Program-made: the position numbers and the translations under genes
Part shown: positions 50,280 to 60,197 of the stretch, piece by piece
How the letters are laid out: every line of letters starts with the position of its first letter
How positions within the stretch are numbered: position 1 is the stretch's first letter
Notes under the pieces: model-generated
What the model was told of the DNA's origin: nothing
The model's input: only the letters and a program-made list of their open reading frames with translations
The model's database searches: none
Source of the DNA: Fen-1308 sp035319125
GTDB taxonomy: Bacteria; Nitrospirota; Thermodesulfovibrionia; Thermodesulfovibrionales; Dissulfurispiraceae
Assembly: GCA_035319125.1 (NCBI GenBank)
Contig: DATHDG010000020.1
Span: forward strand, 1 to 61,841
Direction of reading: 5' to 3'
Length of the DNA stretch: 61,841 bases

Positions 50280-51515
50280 ATGATGCTCACAGAATTTATT
50301 ACATGCATAAAAAAACCGGCATTGTCGCTATTTCTCGCTGGAATCCTTTTAGGATATGTTGCAGTAACCGGATGCGGGAAACAGGGCGCCCAGGTAGGTC
50401 AGGCTCCAAACACACCTCCAGAGGTAGGTGTAATATTGATACAACCTAAGCGCGTTACCCTTACGACAGAACTTTCAGGCCGCACATCTCCCCACTTGAT
50501 CGCCGAAGTGCGCCCCCAGGTAAGCGGTATCATCCAGAAACGTTTTTTTACCGAGGGTACCGATGTCAAGGCGGGCGACCAACTTTATCAGATTGATCCG
50601 TCATCATATCAGGCAGCTTTCAATAGTTCAAAGGCGGCACTGGCAAGGGCTGAGGCCAATGTCATTCCTGCCCGGCTAAAAGCTGACCGCTATCGTGAGC
50701 TGGTAAAGATTAACGCTGTAAGCAAGCAGGATAACGATGATGTGGCGGCGGCTCTCAAACAGGCGGAGGCCGATGTCGAGGCTGCAAAGGCAGCACTGGA
50801 AACCGCAAGAATCAATCTTGCCTATGCAAAAATAACCGCTCCTATTTCAGGACGGATCGGACGATCTTCCATAACTGAAGGAGCACTAGTAAATGCGAAT
50901 CAGGCTACTGCATTGGCCACAATCCAACAGCTCAGCCCTATGTATGTAGACGTTACGCAATCCAGCGCTGAACTCCTTCGCCTCAAACACAGCTTTGCGA
51001 GCGGGCTTCTGAAGAAAGATGGAGCAAACCAGGCGCAGGTCAAACTCATACTGGAAGATGGAAGCCAGTATCCGTTATCAGGCACTCTTAAGTTTTCCGA
51101 GGTTACTGTAGATCAAGGCACAGGTTCCATTACGCTTAGGGCAATTTTCCCTAACCCGGAGAAAGTATTGCTGCCCGGCATGTTCGTCCGTGCCGTAATT
51201 GAAGAAGGAGTCAACGAAAAAGCAATACTTGTTCCACAGCGCGGAGTAACGCGGAATCCTGTGGGAGAGGCTATAGCAATGCTTGTAGGGGACGGTGACA
51301 AAGTGGAGCAAAGAATAATTAAGGTTTCCCGCATAGTCGGTGATAACTGGATGGTCAGTGAAGGACTGAAAGCAGGCGATCGGGTTATCCTTGAGGGGTT
51401 TCAGAGGGCACGCCCCGGAATGCCCGTGAAAGCTGTTTCGTTTGCGGGAAACGCAGATAACGCACCGGCAGGTACGACAAATAAACCAGCGAGTGCTGCG
51501 GAAGCAAAGAAATAA
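50280..51515 (+). CDS. RND efflux periplasmic adaptor lipoprotein (AcrA/MexA-like)
   Basis: 411 aa membrane-fusion protein. Signal peptide with lipobox AVTGCGKQ gives a lipid anchor. Barrel-sandwich lipoyl halves: VRPQVSGIIQKRFFTEGTDVKAGDQLYQIDP and LAYAKITAPISGRIG. A long alpha-hairpin lies between (ALARAEANVIPARLKADRYRELV). Bridges the inner-membrane pump to the outer channel. First of a three-gene operon; two adjacent ATGs follow GGGGAGGAG. Confidence 0.94.
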   Translation: MMLTEFITCIKKPALSLFLAGILLGYVAVTGCGKQGAQVGQAPNTPPEVGVILIQPKRVTLTTELSGRTSPHLIAEVRPQVSGIIQKRFFTEGTDVKAGDQLYQIDPSSYQAAFNSSKAALARAEANVIPARLKADRYRELVKINAVSKQDNDDVAAALKQAEADVEAAKAALETARINLAYAKITAPISGRIGRSSITEGALVNANQATALATIQQLSPMYVDVTQSSAELLRLKHSFASGLLKKDGANQAQVKLILEDGSQYPLSGTLKFSEVTVDQGTGSITLRAIFPNPEKVLLPGMFVRAVIEEGVNEKAILVPQRGVTRNPVGEAIAMLVGDGDKVEQRIIKVSRIVGDNWMVSEGLKAGDRVILEGFQRARPGMPVKAVSFAGNADNAPAGTTNKPASAAEAKK

Positions 51516-51529
51516 GGCGGAACAAAATC

Positions 51530-54500
51530 GTGTCCAGATTTTTTATAAATCGTCCTGTCTTTGCATGGGTAATCGCAATCATGGTCATGCTGGCTGGTTT
51601 GCTGGCGATCAGGACTCTGCCGGTCTCTCAGTATCCTCCTATCGCGCCGCCACAAATAACGATAAATGCTTTGTATCCCGGCGCATCCTCCCAGACGGTG
51701 CAGGATACAGTGACTCAGGTTATTGAACAGAAGCTCAATGGTATAGACAATCTCATCTATATGTCGTCCACAAGCGATTCATCAGGTGCGGCAGCCATCA
51801 ACCTGACCTTCAGGGCTGGAACCGACCCAAACATCGCCCAGGTGCAGGTGCAGAACAAGCTGCAGCTTGCCCTGCCGCTTCTCCCCCAGATTGTGCAGCA
51901 GCAGGGGATTCAGGTGGTGAAGTCCGGCAGGAACTACCTGCTGGTTGTGGGCCTGGTTTCGGAAGACGGCTCGATGGACCGCAATGCTCTGACAGATTAC
52001 CTGGTTTCCAACATTCAGGATACTGTCAGCCGCCTCAATGGTGTGGGCGAATTACTGGTGTTCGGGACCCAGAACGCCATGAGGATATGGCTGGACCCGG
52101 CGAAATTGAACAACTATCATTTGACTACCAATAATGTTATCGCGGCAATTCAGGCGCAGAACGTCCAGGTTTCGGCTGGCCAGTTCGGTGGGACACCTGC
52201 TGTAAAAGGGCAACAACTTAATGCAACGATTACAGCTCGCACCTTATTGCAGACCCCCGATCAGTTCGGCAGCATTATTCTCCGGACCAACACTGACGGC
52301 TCCACTGTAAAACTTAGGGATGTAGCCGAATGCAAGATCGGCACAGAAAACTACGATATTCAATCCTTCTACAACGGGAAGCCGATAGGGGGAATGGCGA
52401 TCAGGCTCGATCCGGGAGCCAATGCTCTGGAGACTGCACGCCGGGTTAAAGCAAAAATGGCGGAACTATCCAAATACTTCCCGCCCTCACTAAAGGTTGT
52501 TTATCCCTACGACTCTACTCCCTTCGTGAAGATTTCCATTGAAGAGGTGGTGTATACACTAGTGGTAGCCGTATTTTTGGTCTTCATCATCATATTCCTG
52601 TTTCTGCAGAACATCCGGGCCACCTTTATTCCAACGATAGCTGTGCCGGTTGTGCTCCTGGGAACCATGGCAGTACTGGCTGCCGGCGGTTTTTCCATAA
52701 ATAGCCTTACCATGTTCGCGCTGGTCATTGTCATCGGCCTTCTTGTGGATGACGCCATCGTGGTTGTTGAAAATGTGGAGCGAATCATGACTGAAGAGGG
52801 GTTGTCTCCGCACGATGCTACCATAAAGTCTATGGGACAGATAACCGGCGCCCTGTGGGGGATCGCCACTGTCCTGACTGCGGTCTTTCTCCCTATGGCA
52901 TTTTTCGGCGGCTCCACCGGCATCATTTATCGTCAGTTTTCCGTAACAATAATCTCGGCTATGATCCTGTCGGTTCTGGTGGCCCAGATCCTGACACCCG
53001 CCCTCTGCGCTACTATTCTAAAGCCAATCCCAAAGGGGCATCATTCCGGCGAGAACGGGTTGTTTGCCTGGTTTTTCCGTTATTTCAACCGGGTATTCGA
53101 GTTCTGCCGGGGGACATACGAAGGGATTGTGGGCCGTTCCTTTGGAAAGCGTATGCGTTACCTGGTAATTTACAGCGCCATTGTGATGGTTATGGGCTAC
53201 TTTGCGCTTCATCTCCCCACCTCGTTCCTGCCTGACGAGGACCAAGGATTTCTGCTCTGCCAGCTACAGCTTCCTGCCGGTGCCACCATGGAACGAACCC
53301 TTCAGTCTATGAAGCAGATTGAGCGGCATTTCGTGGAGGATGAAAATAAAACAGTGGAAGGCATTATTACTATCGCTGGATTTAGTTTTGCCGGCCGCGG
53401 CCAGAACATGGGGCTCGCATGGGTGAAGCTCAAAGACTGGAATGTGCGCAAAACCCCAGACCTGAAAGCCCCGGCCATTGCTGCGAGGGCGATGAAAGCG
53501 TTCTCGCAGATACGCGATGGCCTTGCATTTGCTTTTGCTCCGCCGGCAGTGCTCGAGTTGGGAGTGGCCAATGGCTTCGACCTACAGTTGCAGGACCGTG
53601 GAGGAGTAGGACACGAGAAGCTGATGGAGGCACGCAATCAACTGCTTGGTATGGCAATGAAGGACCAGAAACTGACTGCGGTGCGACCAAATGGCCAGGA
53701 TGATTCACCCCAGTTCAAGCTGGATATCGATGACGTTAGGGCCGGTGCGCTCGGTATCTCTTTGAGCAGCATTAACGACGTCCTCTCTGCCGCATGGGGA
53801 AGCACCTATGTTAACAATTTCATCCAGAACGGTCGCGTGAAGAAGGTTTACCTGCAGTCCGATCCACGCTACCGGATGTTGCCAGGGGATATAAACAGTT
53901 GGTACGTCAGCAACAAGGATGGTTTGATGGTGCCGTTCTCGGCCTTTTCCAGCGCCCGCTGGCAGTACGGCTCGCCACGCCTTGAGCGTTACAATGGATT
54001 GCCATCGGTTGAGATCCTGGGACAGGCAGTTCCGGGTGTAAGCACCGGCGAAGCAATGGCCGAGATAGAAAAGATGGTGACGCAGCTTCAGACAGGAATC
54101 GGCTACGAATGGACCGGGCTTTCGTATGAGGAAAAAAATGCCGGAGCGCAGGCACCTGCGCTCTATGCAATCTCTCTTCTCGTAGTCTTTCTTGCAGTCG
54201 CTGCTTTGTACGAAAGTTGGACAATTCCATTTGTGAACCTGCTTATGCTGCCGCTCGGCCTGGTTGGTGCAGTCACCATGGTTACGCTACGCGGCCTTCC
54301 AAATGACGTTTATCTGCAGATCGGCCTGCTCACAACAGTCGGTCTTTCAACCAAGAACGCAATCCTTATCATCCAGTTTATCAAGGAGCAGATGCGCCAG
54401 GGTCACGAACTTATGGAGGCCACATTGAACGCCGTGAAGATAAGACTTCGTCCGGTTATCATGACCTCGCTTGCCTTTTTCTTCGGCACGCTGCCGCTTG

Positions 54501-54688
54501 CCTTGACCAAAGGAGCCGGCGCCGGGGCTCAGAATGCAATTGGCACAGCCGTAACGGGCGGTCTGCTCTCGGCTACATTCATTGACTTGATCTTCATCCC
54601 GTTCTTCTTTGTAATGATATCAAGGCTGTTCGCCCGGAAAAATAAAGTTCATGGAGCAGAACCCGCCTCTGCTTCTTCAACGGAGTGA
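51530..54688 (+). CDS. RND multidrug efflux transporter (AcrB/MexB-like)
   Basis: 1052 aa proton-driven pump, HAE-1 family. GTG start. N-terminus MSRFFINRPVFAWVIAIMVMLAG is canonical; proton-relay Asp pair in GLLVDDAIVVVENVER; the second half has the partner Lys region (GLSTKNAILIIQF). Two large periplasmic loops flank twelve TM helices. Likely substrates are hydrophobic drugs, dyes or bile-like compounds; specificity cannot be read. Confidence 0.95.
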   Translation: MSRFFINRPVFAWVIAIMVMLAGLLAIRTLPVSQYPPIAPPQITINALYPGASSQTVQDTVTQVIEQKLNGIDNLIYMSSTSDSSGAAAINLTFRAGTDPNIAQVQVQNKLQLALPLLPQIVQQQGIQVVKSGRNYLLVVGLVSEDGSMDRNALTDYLVSNIQDTVSRLNGVGELLVFGTQNAMRIWLDPAKLNNYHLTTNNVIAAIQAQNVQVSAGQFGGTPAVKGQQLNATITARTLLQTPDQFGSIILRTNTDGSTVKLRDVAECKIGTENYDIQSFYNGKPIGGMAIRLDPGANALETARRVKAKMAELSKYFPPSLKVVYPYDSTPFVKISIEEVVYTLVVAVFLVFIIIFLFLQNIRATFIPTIAVPVVLLGTMAVLAAGGFSINSLTMFALVIVIGLLVDDAIVVVENVERIMTEEGLSPHDATIKSMGQITGALWGIATVLTAVFLPMAFFGGSTGIIYRQFSVTIISAMILSVLVAQILTPALCATILKPIPKGHHSGENGLFAWFFRYFNRVFEFCRGTYEGIVGRSFGKRMRYLVIYSAIVMVMGYFALHLPTSFLPDEDQGFLLCQLQLPAGATMERTLQSMKQIERHFVEDENKTVEGIITIAGFSFAGRGQNMGLAWVKLKDWNVRKTPDLKAPAIAARAMKAFSQIRDGLAFAFAPPAVLELGVANGFDLQLQDRGGVGHEKLMEARNQLLGMAMKDQKLTAVRPNGQDDSPQFKLDIDDVRAGALGISLSSINDVLSAAWGSTYVNNFIQNGRVKKVYLQSDPRYRMLPGDINSWYVSNKDGLMVPFSAFSSARWQYGSPRLERYNGLPSVEILGQAVPGVSTGEAMAEIEKMVTQLQTGIGYEWTGLSYEEKNAGAQAPALYAISLLVVFLAVAALYESWTIPFVNLLMLPLGLVGAVTMVTLRGLPNDVYLQIGLLTTVGLSTKNAILIIQFIKEQMRQGHELMEATLNAVKIRLRPVIMTSLAFFFGTLPLALTKGAGAGAQNAIGTAVTGGLLSATFIDLIFIPFFFVMISRLFARKNKVHGAEPASASSTE

Positions 54689-54694
54689 CGATAG

Positions 54695-56143
54695 ATGAAA
54701 AAATACTCCTGTTATATTAGATTTCAGTTGAGCCGCTTAACCGTCATGACTACAGCCTTAATGCTAGTTGCTCTTTTCGGTTGCACAATGGCACCACGTT
54801 ACACCAAGCCCGATGCTCCTGTCCCTGCGGAATGGCCACGCGGATCAGCATACAAAGAGGACTCCATTAAATCCAAGGGTGGTAGTTATGCCGACGTCTC
54901 ATGGCAAGAGTTCTTTAGTGATAATAAACTTCAAAAACTGATTTTCCTGTCTCTGGAAAATAACCGAGACCTGCGAATAGCAGCTCTAAATGTTGAAAAA
55001 TCACAGGCACAATATCAAATCCAGCGCGCTGATTTATTGCCTACAATAAATGCTTCTGGAGGTGAGCTTGCGCAGAGGATACCTAAAAGCATCTCCTCTA
55101 CAGGGGCGACAATGACAATACATCAGTACAATGTCGGTCTTGGGTTCAGCGCCTACGAACTGGATCTTTTCGGACGCATAAGAAGCCTTAAGGACGAGGC
55201 TCTGGAACAGTTCTTTGCAACTGAGGAGGCCAAGCGTAGTGTTCAGATCAGTTTGATTGCTGAAGTTGCAAGCAACTATCTGACACTCGCTGCAGACAAA
55301 GAGCATCTTAAGATCGCAAGAGAAACTTTGGAAAGCCAACTTATATCATATAACCTCATCAAAAGCCGCTTTGAAGCTGGGGCGTCTTCTGAACTTGATC
55401 TCCGCCAAGCACAGACAAGTGTTGAATCAGCGCGCGTGGATACCGCCAGATTTATTACTCTTGTGGCTCAAGATGAAAATGCGTTGGCTCTTGTAACCGG
55501 CTCACAAGTGCCGCAGGAACTCCTGCCGCCTGATCTGATTTCAATACCGGAGTTCAAGGATCTCCGTGCAGGTCTGCCGTCCGAGGTGCTACAGCGCCGC
55601 CCGGATATAATACAGGCAGAACATCTTCTTAAGGCTGCCAACGCAAATATCGGAGCTGCACGCGCAGCTTTTTTCCCGCGGATAACTCTTACGACAACTA
55701 TAGGCCTATCGAGCAATCAGCTATCAGATCTTTTCAGGGGAGAAAATAGAGCCTGGAGCTTCGCCCCTCAGATCACTCTGCCGATCTTTGATGCCGGGCG
55801 AAATCTTGCAAATCTAAAGGTATCTGAAGTTGATCGAAAGATATTCCTTGCAAAATATGAAAAAACGATTCAGACCGCTTTCAGGGAAGTGGCGGATGCC
55901 CTAGCCCAGCGAGGTACAATTGACGATCAAATGAATGCTCAAAAATCACTGACTGATGCGGCTGCAATCACCTACCATCTTTCCGATTCGCGCTATAATA
56001 ATGGGGTTTCAAGCTATCTGGACGTTCTGGATTCGCAACGCTCGCTTTACAATGCCCAGCAGGGATTGGTTTCAGTTCGCCTCGCAAGGCTCATTAATCT
56101 GGTCACGCTTTATAAGGCGCTTGGCGGCGGTCTGAATGAATAA
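54695..56143 (+). CDS. outer-membrane efflux channel lipoprotein (OprM/NodT family)
   Basis: 482 aa TolC-like factor. Lipobox ALFGCTMAP. Two structural repeats are visible: FFSDNKLQKLIFLSLENNRDLRIAALNVEKSQAQY near the N-terminus and the second OEP repeat ASSELDLRQAQTSVESARVD; also QRRPDIIQAEHLLKAANANIGAARAAFFPRITL. Completes the tripartite pump; 6 nt after the transporter gene. Confidence 0.94.
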   Translation: MKKYSCYIRFQLSRLTVMTTALMLVALFGCTMAPRYTKPDAPVPAEWPRGSAYKEDSIKSKGGSYADVSWQEFFSDNKLQKLIFLSLENNRDLRIAALNVEKSQAQYQIQRADLLPTINASGGELAQRIPKSISSTGATMTIHQYNVGLGFSAYELDLFGRIRSLKDEALEQFFATEEAKRSVQISLIAEVASNYLTLAADKEHLKIARETLESQLISYNLIKSRFEAGASSELDLRQAQTSVESARVDTARFITLVAQDENALALVTGSQVPQELLPPDLISIPEFKDLRAGLPSEVLQRRPDIIQAEHLLKAANANIGAARAAFFPRITLTTTIGLSSNQLSDLFRGENRAWSFAPQITLPIFDAGRNLANLKVSEVDRKIFLAKYEKTIQTAFREVADALAQRGTIDDQMNAQKSLTDAAAITYHLSDSRYNNGVSSYLDVLDSQRSLYNAQQGLVSVRLARLINLVTLYKALGGGLNE

Positions 56144-56210
56144 GAATCATCTAAGAAGCGCAAGAGAGTATATATCTTGCACTTAGCTCCTGAAAGGAAT
56201 CTTACTTACA

Positions 56211-56825
56211 CTATGCGCCAGATAATGGAGGATTAGGAAAAGCGTCTGCGGCCGAGGATATAGCTTTTCCAAGCCAGGCGATTGTCTTGCCCAGATGATT
56301 CATATTACGCATAGCCTCTTCATCGCCAAGCACTTCTGCCTTGCCGAGCCCCTTACCCAGATTCCAGTAGATAGAACCGGGCACGATCATGGACGACATA
56401 AGAAACATATGGTTGATAGTATCAAACACATGCGTAGCTCCACCTCGACGCACAGCTACAACAGCAGCTCCTATCTTGCCTTTCAGCAACCCGCCATTGG
56501 CAATGGCTACCATGCCAGTGCGATCGAGTAGAGCCTTCATCTCTGAGCTGACGTCGGCGAAATAAGTCGGAGAGCCAAGTATAACCGCATCTGACGCGTA
56601 TATTTTCCCCAAATATTCATTCATCGTATCCTTATTAACAACGCATCTGTTGTCTTTCCGCTCGAAACATTTAAAGCAGGCCATGCAACCTCTTACTGAT
56701 TTGCCGCCGATCTGAAAATACTCTGTATTCCAGCCTGCGCTAGCAAGTGGCTCAAGCACTTTCTTCAGCAGATGTTCAGTATTACCCCCGCGTCTTGGGC
56801 TGCCGTTTATGGCAATAGCTTTCAT
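56211..56825 (-). CDS. flavodoxin-fold NAD(P)H-dependent FMN/iron-sulfur flavoprotein
   Basis: 204 aa from ATG 56825 (AAGGGGGA five nt upstream). FMN-binding loop AINGSPRRGGNTEHLL at the N-terminus. The following CMACFKCFERKDNRC contributes four closely spaced cysteines, as in Isf-type iron-sulfur flavoproteins from anaerobes. ILGSPTYFADVSSEMKALLDR is typical of the NADPH-dependent FMN reductase superfamily. Possible electron-transfer or oxygen/ROS detoxification role. Convergent with the pump operon. Confidence 0.88.
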   Translation of the reverse strand: MKAIAINGSPRRGGNTEHLLKKVLEPLASAGWNTEYFQIGGKSVRGCMACFKCFERKDNRCVVNKDTMNEYLGKIYASDAVILGSPTYFADVSSEMKALLDRTGMVAIANGGLLKGKIGAAVVAVRRGGATHVFDTINHMFLMSSMIVPGSIYWNLGKGLGKAEVLGDEEAMRNMNHLGKTIAWLGKAISSAADAFPNPPLSGA

Positions 56826-57002
56826 TATGTCCCCCTTGTTGCGATTCTCTTGCAAATGGAATATCAGGAATCGGTTATACGTATTTAGTCTGTTATAACT
56901 GGCTGATATTAACAGCGACGATTGACTCTAATTTATACACAGCACTCGCAAGATCCAGGCCCATGCATGCAAAACTGAAAGCCTGTTTCTAAAGGATCAT
57001 GC

Positions 57003-57659
57003 TTATTCCAAGAATTTTACTGTGGCACTCATTATCCTCTCCATTGCCTGCAAGGATTTAATAGGATCACCGGCTATTTCCATACTGTGATCAGCACCAT
57101 CAATAACGATGCTCTGGCCGCCTGTTACTTTCAATATATCATCAAGATTTGATTTATCGTAATAAGGGTCGGAAGTGCCGATAACAACTAAAGCCTTGTG
57201 CTTTACCTGTTTAATTTGTGAAAGCAGTTGCTCATTCTTCAGCAGCGGTGTGAGCCATAGGCATTGCAAGTGTGGAAGTTTTTCGACAGATGTGATGATA
57301 TGACCAATTGCAAACGTACCTATCGATTTTCCAACCAGTGTTACTTTCTGATATTTGCGTTGACGCAATGCGGCCTGGACTATTGAAGATCCGTCTAATG
57401 CTGCCAGACGCCTGCGCTCATCGGGATCAAGTGTCATAAAATCTGGTTGCTTTACATAGTTATAATCAGCCCTAATTACATCAGCACCGCTCGCCAGTAA
57501 TGCCATGCATGGATAATACATTACAGGCATCTGAGATGTATAACCCAATCCTGGCAAAAGCACAGCTAAATGAGTAGTTTCAAGCTTTGCACGAAAATAA
57601 GTGTTGGCAAGGGCCTGGTTTCGATAACCAAGTACATTCAAAGATTCAATTTCATGCAT
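57003..57659 (-). CDS. alpha/beta-hydrolase fold protein (KANL3/Tex30-like)
   Basis: 218 aa without signal peptide. Catalytic triad visible: Ser in LVGKSIGTFA, Asp in VIGTSDPYYD and His in DGADHSMEI. VLLPGLGYTSQMPVMYY forms the oxyanion region. Substrate unknown. Confidence 0.78.
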   Translation of the reverse strand: MHEIESLNVLGYRNQALANTYFRAKLETTHLAVLLPGLGYTSQMPVMYYPCMALLASGADVIRADYNYVKQPDFMTLDPDERRRLAALDGSSIVQAALRQRKYQKVTLVGKSIGTFAIGHIITSVEKLPHLQCLWLTPLLKNEQLLSQIKQVKHKALVVIGTSDPYYDKSNLDDILKVTGGQSIVIDGADHSMEIAGDPIKSLQAMERIMSATVKFLE

Positions 57660-57727
57660 AAAGTACCATCCTTAAGTCATATTCTTTGTTATTATAATAG
57701 ATCCTATCAAGCTACCGATAAAGAAAG

Positions 57728-59107
57728 ATGAATTATCTCGACTATATAAGACGTCTGGAAGAACTCGATAAAAAATATATCTGGCATCCTTTTACTCAAA
57801 TGAAGGACTGGATGGATGAAAAGCCAATAATCATAACCGAAGGTCGAGATTGCTTTATTAAGGATGCCAATGGGCGCTGGTATCTCGATGCTGTATCTTC
57901 GCTGTGGGTAAACATTCACGGCCACAGAAGGAAAGAGATCGATGATGCGATCCGCAGCCAGATCGAAAAGATTGCGCACTCGACTCTTCTCGGCCTTGGC
58001 AATGTTCCATCCATCGAATTGGCAGAAAAATTGGTCGGACTGACAACATCCTCATTTAACGGTCTCTCTCCGCGCTTATCTAAGGTATTCTATTCCGACA
58101 ACGGCTCGACAGCTGTTGAAGTAGCTATTAAAATGGCTTTTCAATATTGGCTTCATAAAGGTTTTGAAAGACGTCACTCTTTTATATCACTGACGCATGG
58201 CTATCATGGTGACACAGTGGGTGCAATGAGCGTGGGCAACGTGGATATTTTTCATAGAACTTTCAAACCACTTTTATTTAAGACTTTCACCGCCCCGTCT
58301 CCGTATTGCTATCGCTGCGAATTTAGGGCAACATATCCTGAATGCTCGTTGCTATGCCTGAAAGAAATGGACAATTTACTCCAAACTAATAAAGAAGAGA
58401 TAGCTGGGGTGGTGATAGAGCCAATAGTTCAGGCTGCAGGAGGAATGATAGTCTGGCCGGATGGTTACTTAGAAGGAGTTCGTGCTCTCTGTAATAAATA
58501 TAATGTTTTGCTGATTGCCGATGAGGTCGCTACAGGTTTCGGCAGGACAGGAAAAATGTTTGCCTGCGAACACGAAAAGATTGTGCCGGACATTATCTGC
58601 CTTTCAAAAGGCATAACGAATGGATATCTTCCCCTTGCGGCGACGTTGACGACGGATGAGATATTTGGAGCATTCCTCGGAGAATTCAGAGAATTGAAAA
58701 CTTTTTTTCATGGTCATTCGTACACAGGAAATCCTTTGGCCTGCGCTGCAGCCTGTGCGTCACTGGATATTTTTGCTGCTGACCATACAATCGAAAAAAT
58801 GACTGAAAAAAGTGCTATAATTGTAGACAAATTAGTTGAAATATCGGAACTTCCCAAAGTCGGCAATGTTCGTTGCAGGGGACTTATGGCGGCAGTCGAA
58901 CTTGTGAAAGATAAGAGCTCTAAAAATCCTTATCCCTGGGAAGACCGTATGGGTTGGAAGGTGGCTTACAAGGCCAGAGAAAGTGGCGTTCTTTTAAGAC
59001 CACTAGGAAATGTGATAGTTATAATGCCACCACTGAGCATATGTATTAGTGATCTGTATCACTTGCTGGAAGTTATAAAAGAATCTATAATTGCAGTAAC
59101 CGGATAA
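57728..59107 (+). CDS. bioA: adenosylmethionine-8-amino-7-oxononanoate aminotransferase
   Basis: Class III PLP aminotransferase of biotin synthesis: KAPA to DAPA, 459 aa. WHPFTQMKDW at the N-terminus is the BioA signature, distinguishing it from omega-transaminases; SSLWVNIHGH, GYHGDTVGAMS and the PLP Lys in CLSKGITNGYLPLAATLT are conserved. No other bio gene is in the window, but biotin is needed by the PycA/PycB pair encoded ~10 kb away. Confidence 0.95.
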   Translation: MNYLDYIRRLEELDKKYIWHPFTQMKDWMDEKPIIITEGRDCFIKDANGRWYLDAVSSLWVNIHGHRRKEIDDAIRSQIEKIAHSTLLGLGNVPSIELAEKLVGLTTSSFNGLSPRLSKVFYSDNGSTAVEVAIKMAFQYWLHKGFERRHSFISLTHGYHGDTVGAMSVGNVDIFHRTFKPLLFKTFTAPSPYCYRCEFRATYPECSLLCLKEMDNLLQTNKEEIAGVVIEPIVQAAGGMIVWPDGYLEGVRALCNKYNVLLIADEVATGFGRTGKMFACEHEKIVPDIICLSKGITNGYLPLAATLTTDEIFGAFLGEFRELKTFFHGHSYTGNPLACAAACASLDIFAADHTIEKMTEKSAIIVDKLVEISELPKVGNVRCRGLMAAVELVKDKSSKNPYPWEDRMGWKVAYKARESGVLLRPLGNVIVIMPPLSICISDLYHLLEVIKESIIAVTG

Positions 59108-59142
59108 AATATACCTTTGAACATAATAGGTCAGGAGGAACG

Positions 59143-60123
59143 ATGAAAATGTTAAAGAGAGTTGGCGCCTTGATATTCTTCTGCGCCATAATTGTGCTGT
59201 CTGCGCCATTAGTGCTGTTGGCTGCAGATGAAGGCGTGGAATATACAGTTAAGAAGGGCGATACACTATGGGATATTTCATCTGGAAATCTTAAGGATCC
59301 GTTTCTTTGGCCCAAACTTTGGAAAGCTAACCCCCAGATCCATAATCCGCATCTTATATATCCCAATGACAAAATAGTCATTCCTGCTGAATTGCTTAAG
59401 GAAGAAGCGAGGGAAGGGGATCGAGTGATAAGCGATGCAAAAGCCCCGGAAACAACGACACCAAAATCGTTATCGACTATTGCGAGAAAGTCCATGGTGA
59501 GCAGGGAAGCCCTCTTGGAGAGCGGATATTTTGTCAAGAATATCGAGCCGACTGCCAATATTTTAGGATCACCATACAATAAGACCTTGCTTGGTACAGA
59601 CGACGCTGTATATATATCGACCCAGAGAAAAGTAAATACTGGCAAGAAATTTTATGTTATCACTAAGCCTGAAGCAGTTCTTAATCCTCTTAATCGCAGC
59701 GAAATTGCAGGATATCATGTGCAGATTAAAGGAATTGTCACTGTAACCGGAGACGAAAATGGTAAGACTAAAGCTACCATATCCGAAGCTTACAAAGAAA
59801 TAGCTGTTGGCGATTCATTGATAGACTACTATCATATTGTTCTTCCAACTGCACCTTCAGTAGAAAGGAAGCCCTCAATTGCAGGCATTGTACTGCGTGT
59901 CTGGAATAAGAGGAGCATTAGCGGCAAAGATGATGTTATTTATATAAACAAGGGAACTCAAGAGGGCGTTGAAATCGGAGATATATTTACTATTACATCA
60001 CGTAAAAATCCGCAGCCTGTGCTAGGAACCGCTCAGGTGTTTTCCGTTTCGGATGCCGGTTCAGCCGCCACTGTACGCAACGCTATTAGTGAAATTGTGC
60101 CGGGAGATACGTTTGGGAACTAA
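59143..60123 (+). CDS. LysM-domain peptidoglycan-associated protein
   Basis: 326 aa. Signal peptide (residues 1-27, cleavage near LLAADEG). LysM at about 30-80: YTVKKGDTLWDISSGNLKDPFLWPKLWKANPQIHNPHLIYPNDKIVIP. The rest is beta-rich with unknown function, containing YHVQIKGIVTVTG and a final RxNPQPVLGTAQVFSV-like barrel. Probably a cell-wall-binding envelope protein. Ribosome-binding site AGGAGG; 35 nt after bioA. Confidence 0.9.
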   Translation: MKMLKRVGALIFFCAIIVLSAPLVLLAADEGVEYTVKKGDTLWDISSGNLKDPFLWPKLWKANPQIHNPHLIYPNDKIVIPAELLKEEAREGDRVISDAKAPETTTPKSLSTIARKSMVSREALLESGYFVKNIEPTANILGSPYNKTLLGTDDAVYISTQRKVNTGKKFYVITKPEAVLNPLNRSEIAGYHVQIKGIVTVTGDENGKTKATISEAYKEIAVGDSLIDYYHIVLPTAPSVERKPSIAGIVLRVWNKRSISGKDDVIYINKGTQEGVEIGDIFTITSRKNPQPVLGTAQVFSVSDAGSAATVRNAISEIVPGDTFGN

Positions 60124-60167
60124 GAAAATAATGTCCTCTTAATAGAATAGGTTACGGTTGTGATTCA

Positions 60168-60192
60168 TAGGGGCGTATTGAATACGCCCCTA
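60168..60192. terminator. strong hairpin between LysM gene and rpoD (AGGGGCG-family palindrome)
   Basis: TAGGGGCGTAT (60168-60178), TGA loop, ATACGCCCCTA (60182-60192): 11-bp perfect stem followed by TTTATTTA on the plus strand and by a less T-rich tract on the minus. It can end both convergent genes. Confidence 0.85.
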
Positions 60193-60197
60193 TTTAT

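Noticed and set aside
51401..51655. Minus-strand frames across the adaptor/pump gene junction
   Set aside because: Shadows of strongly supported RND genes.
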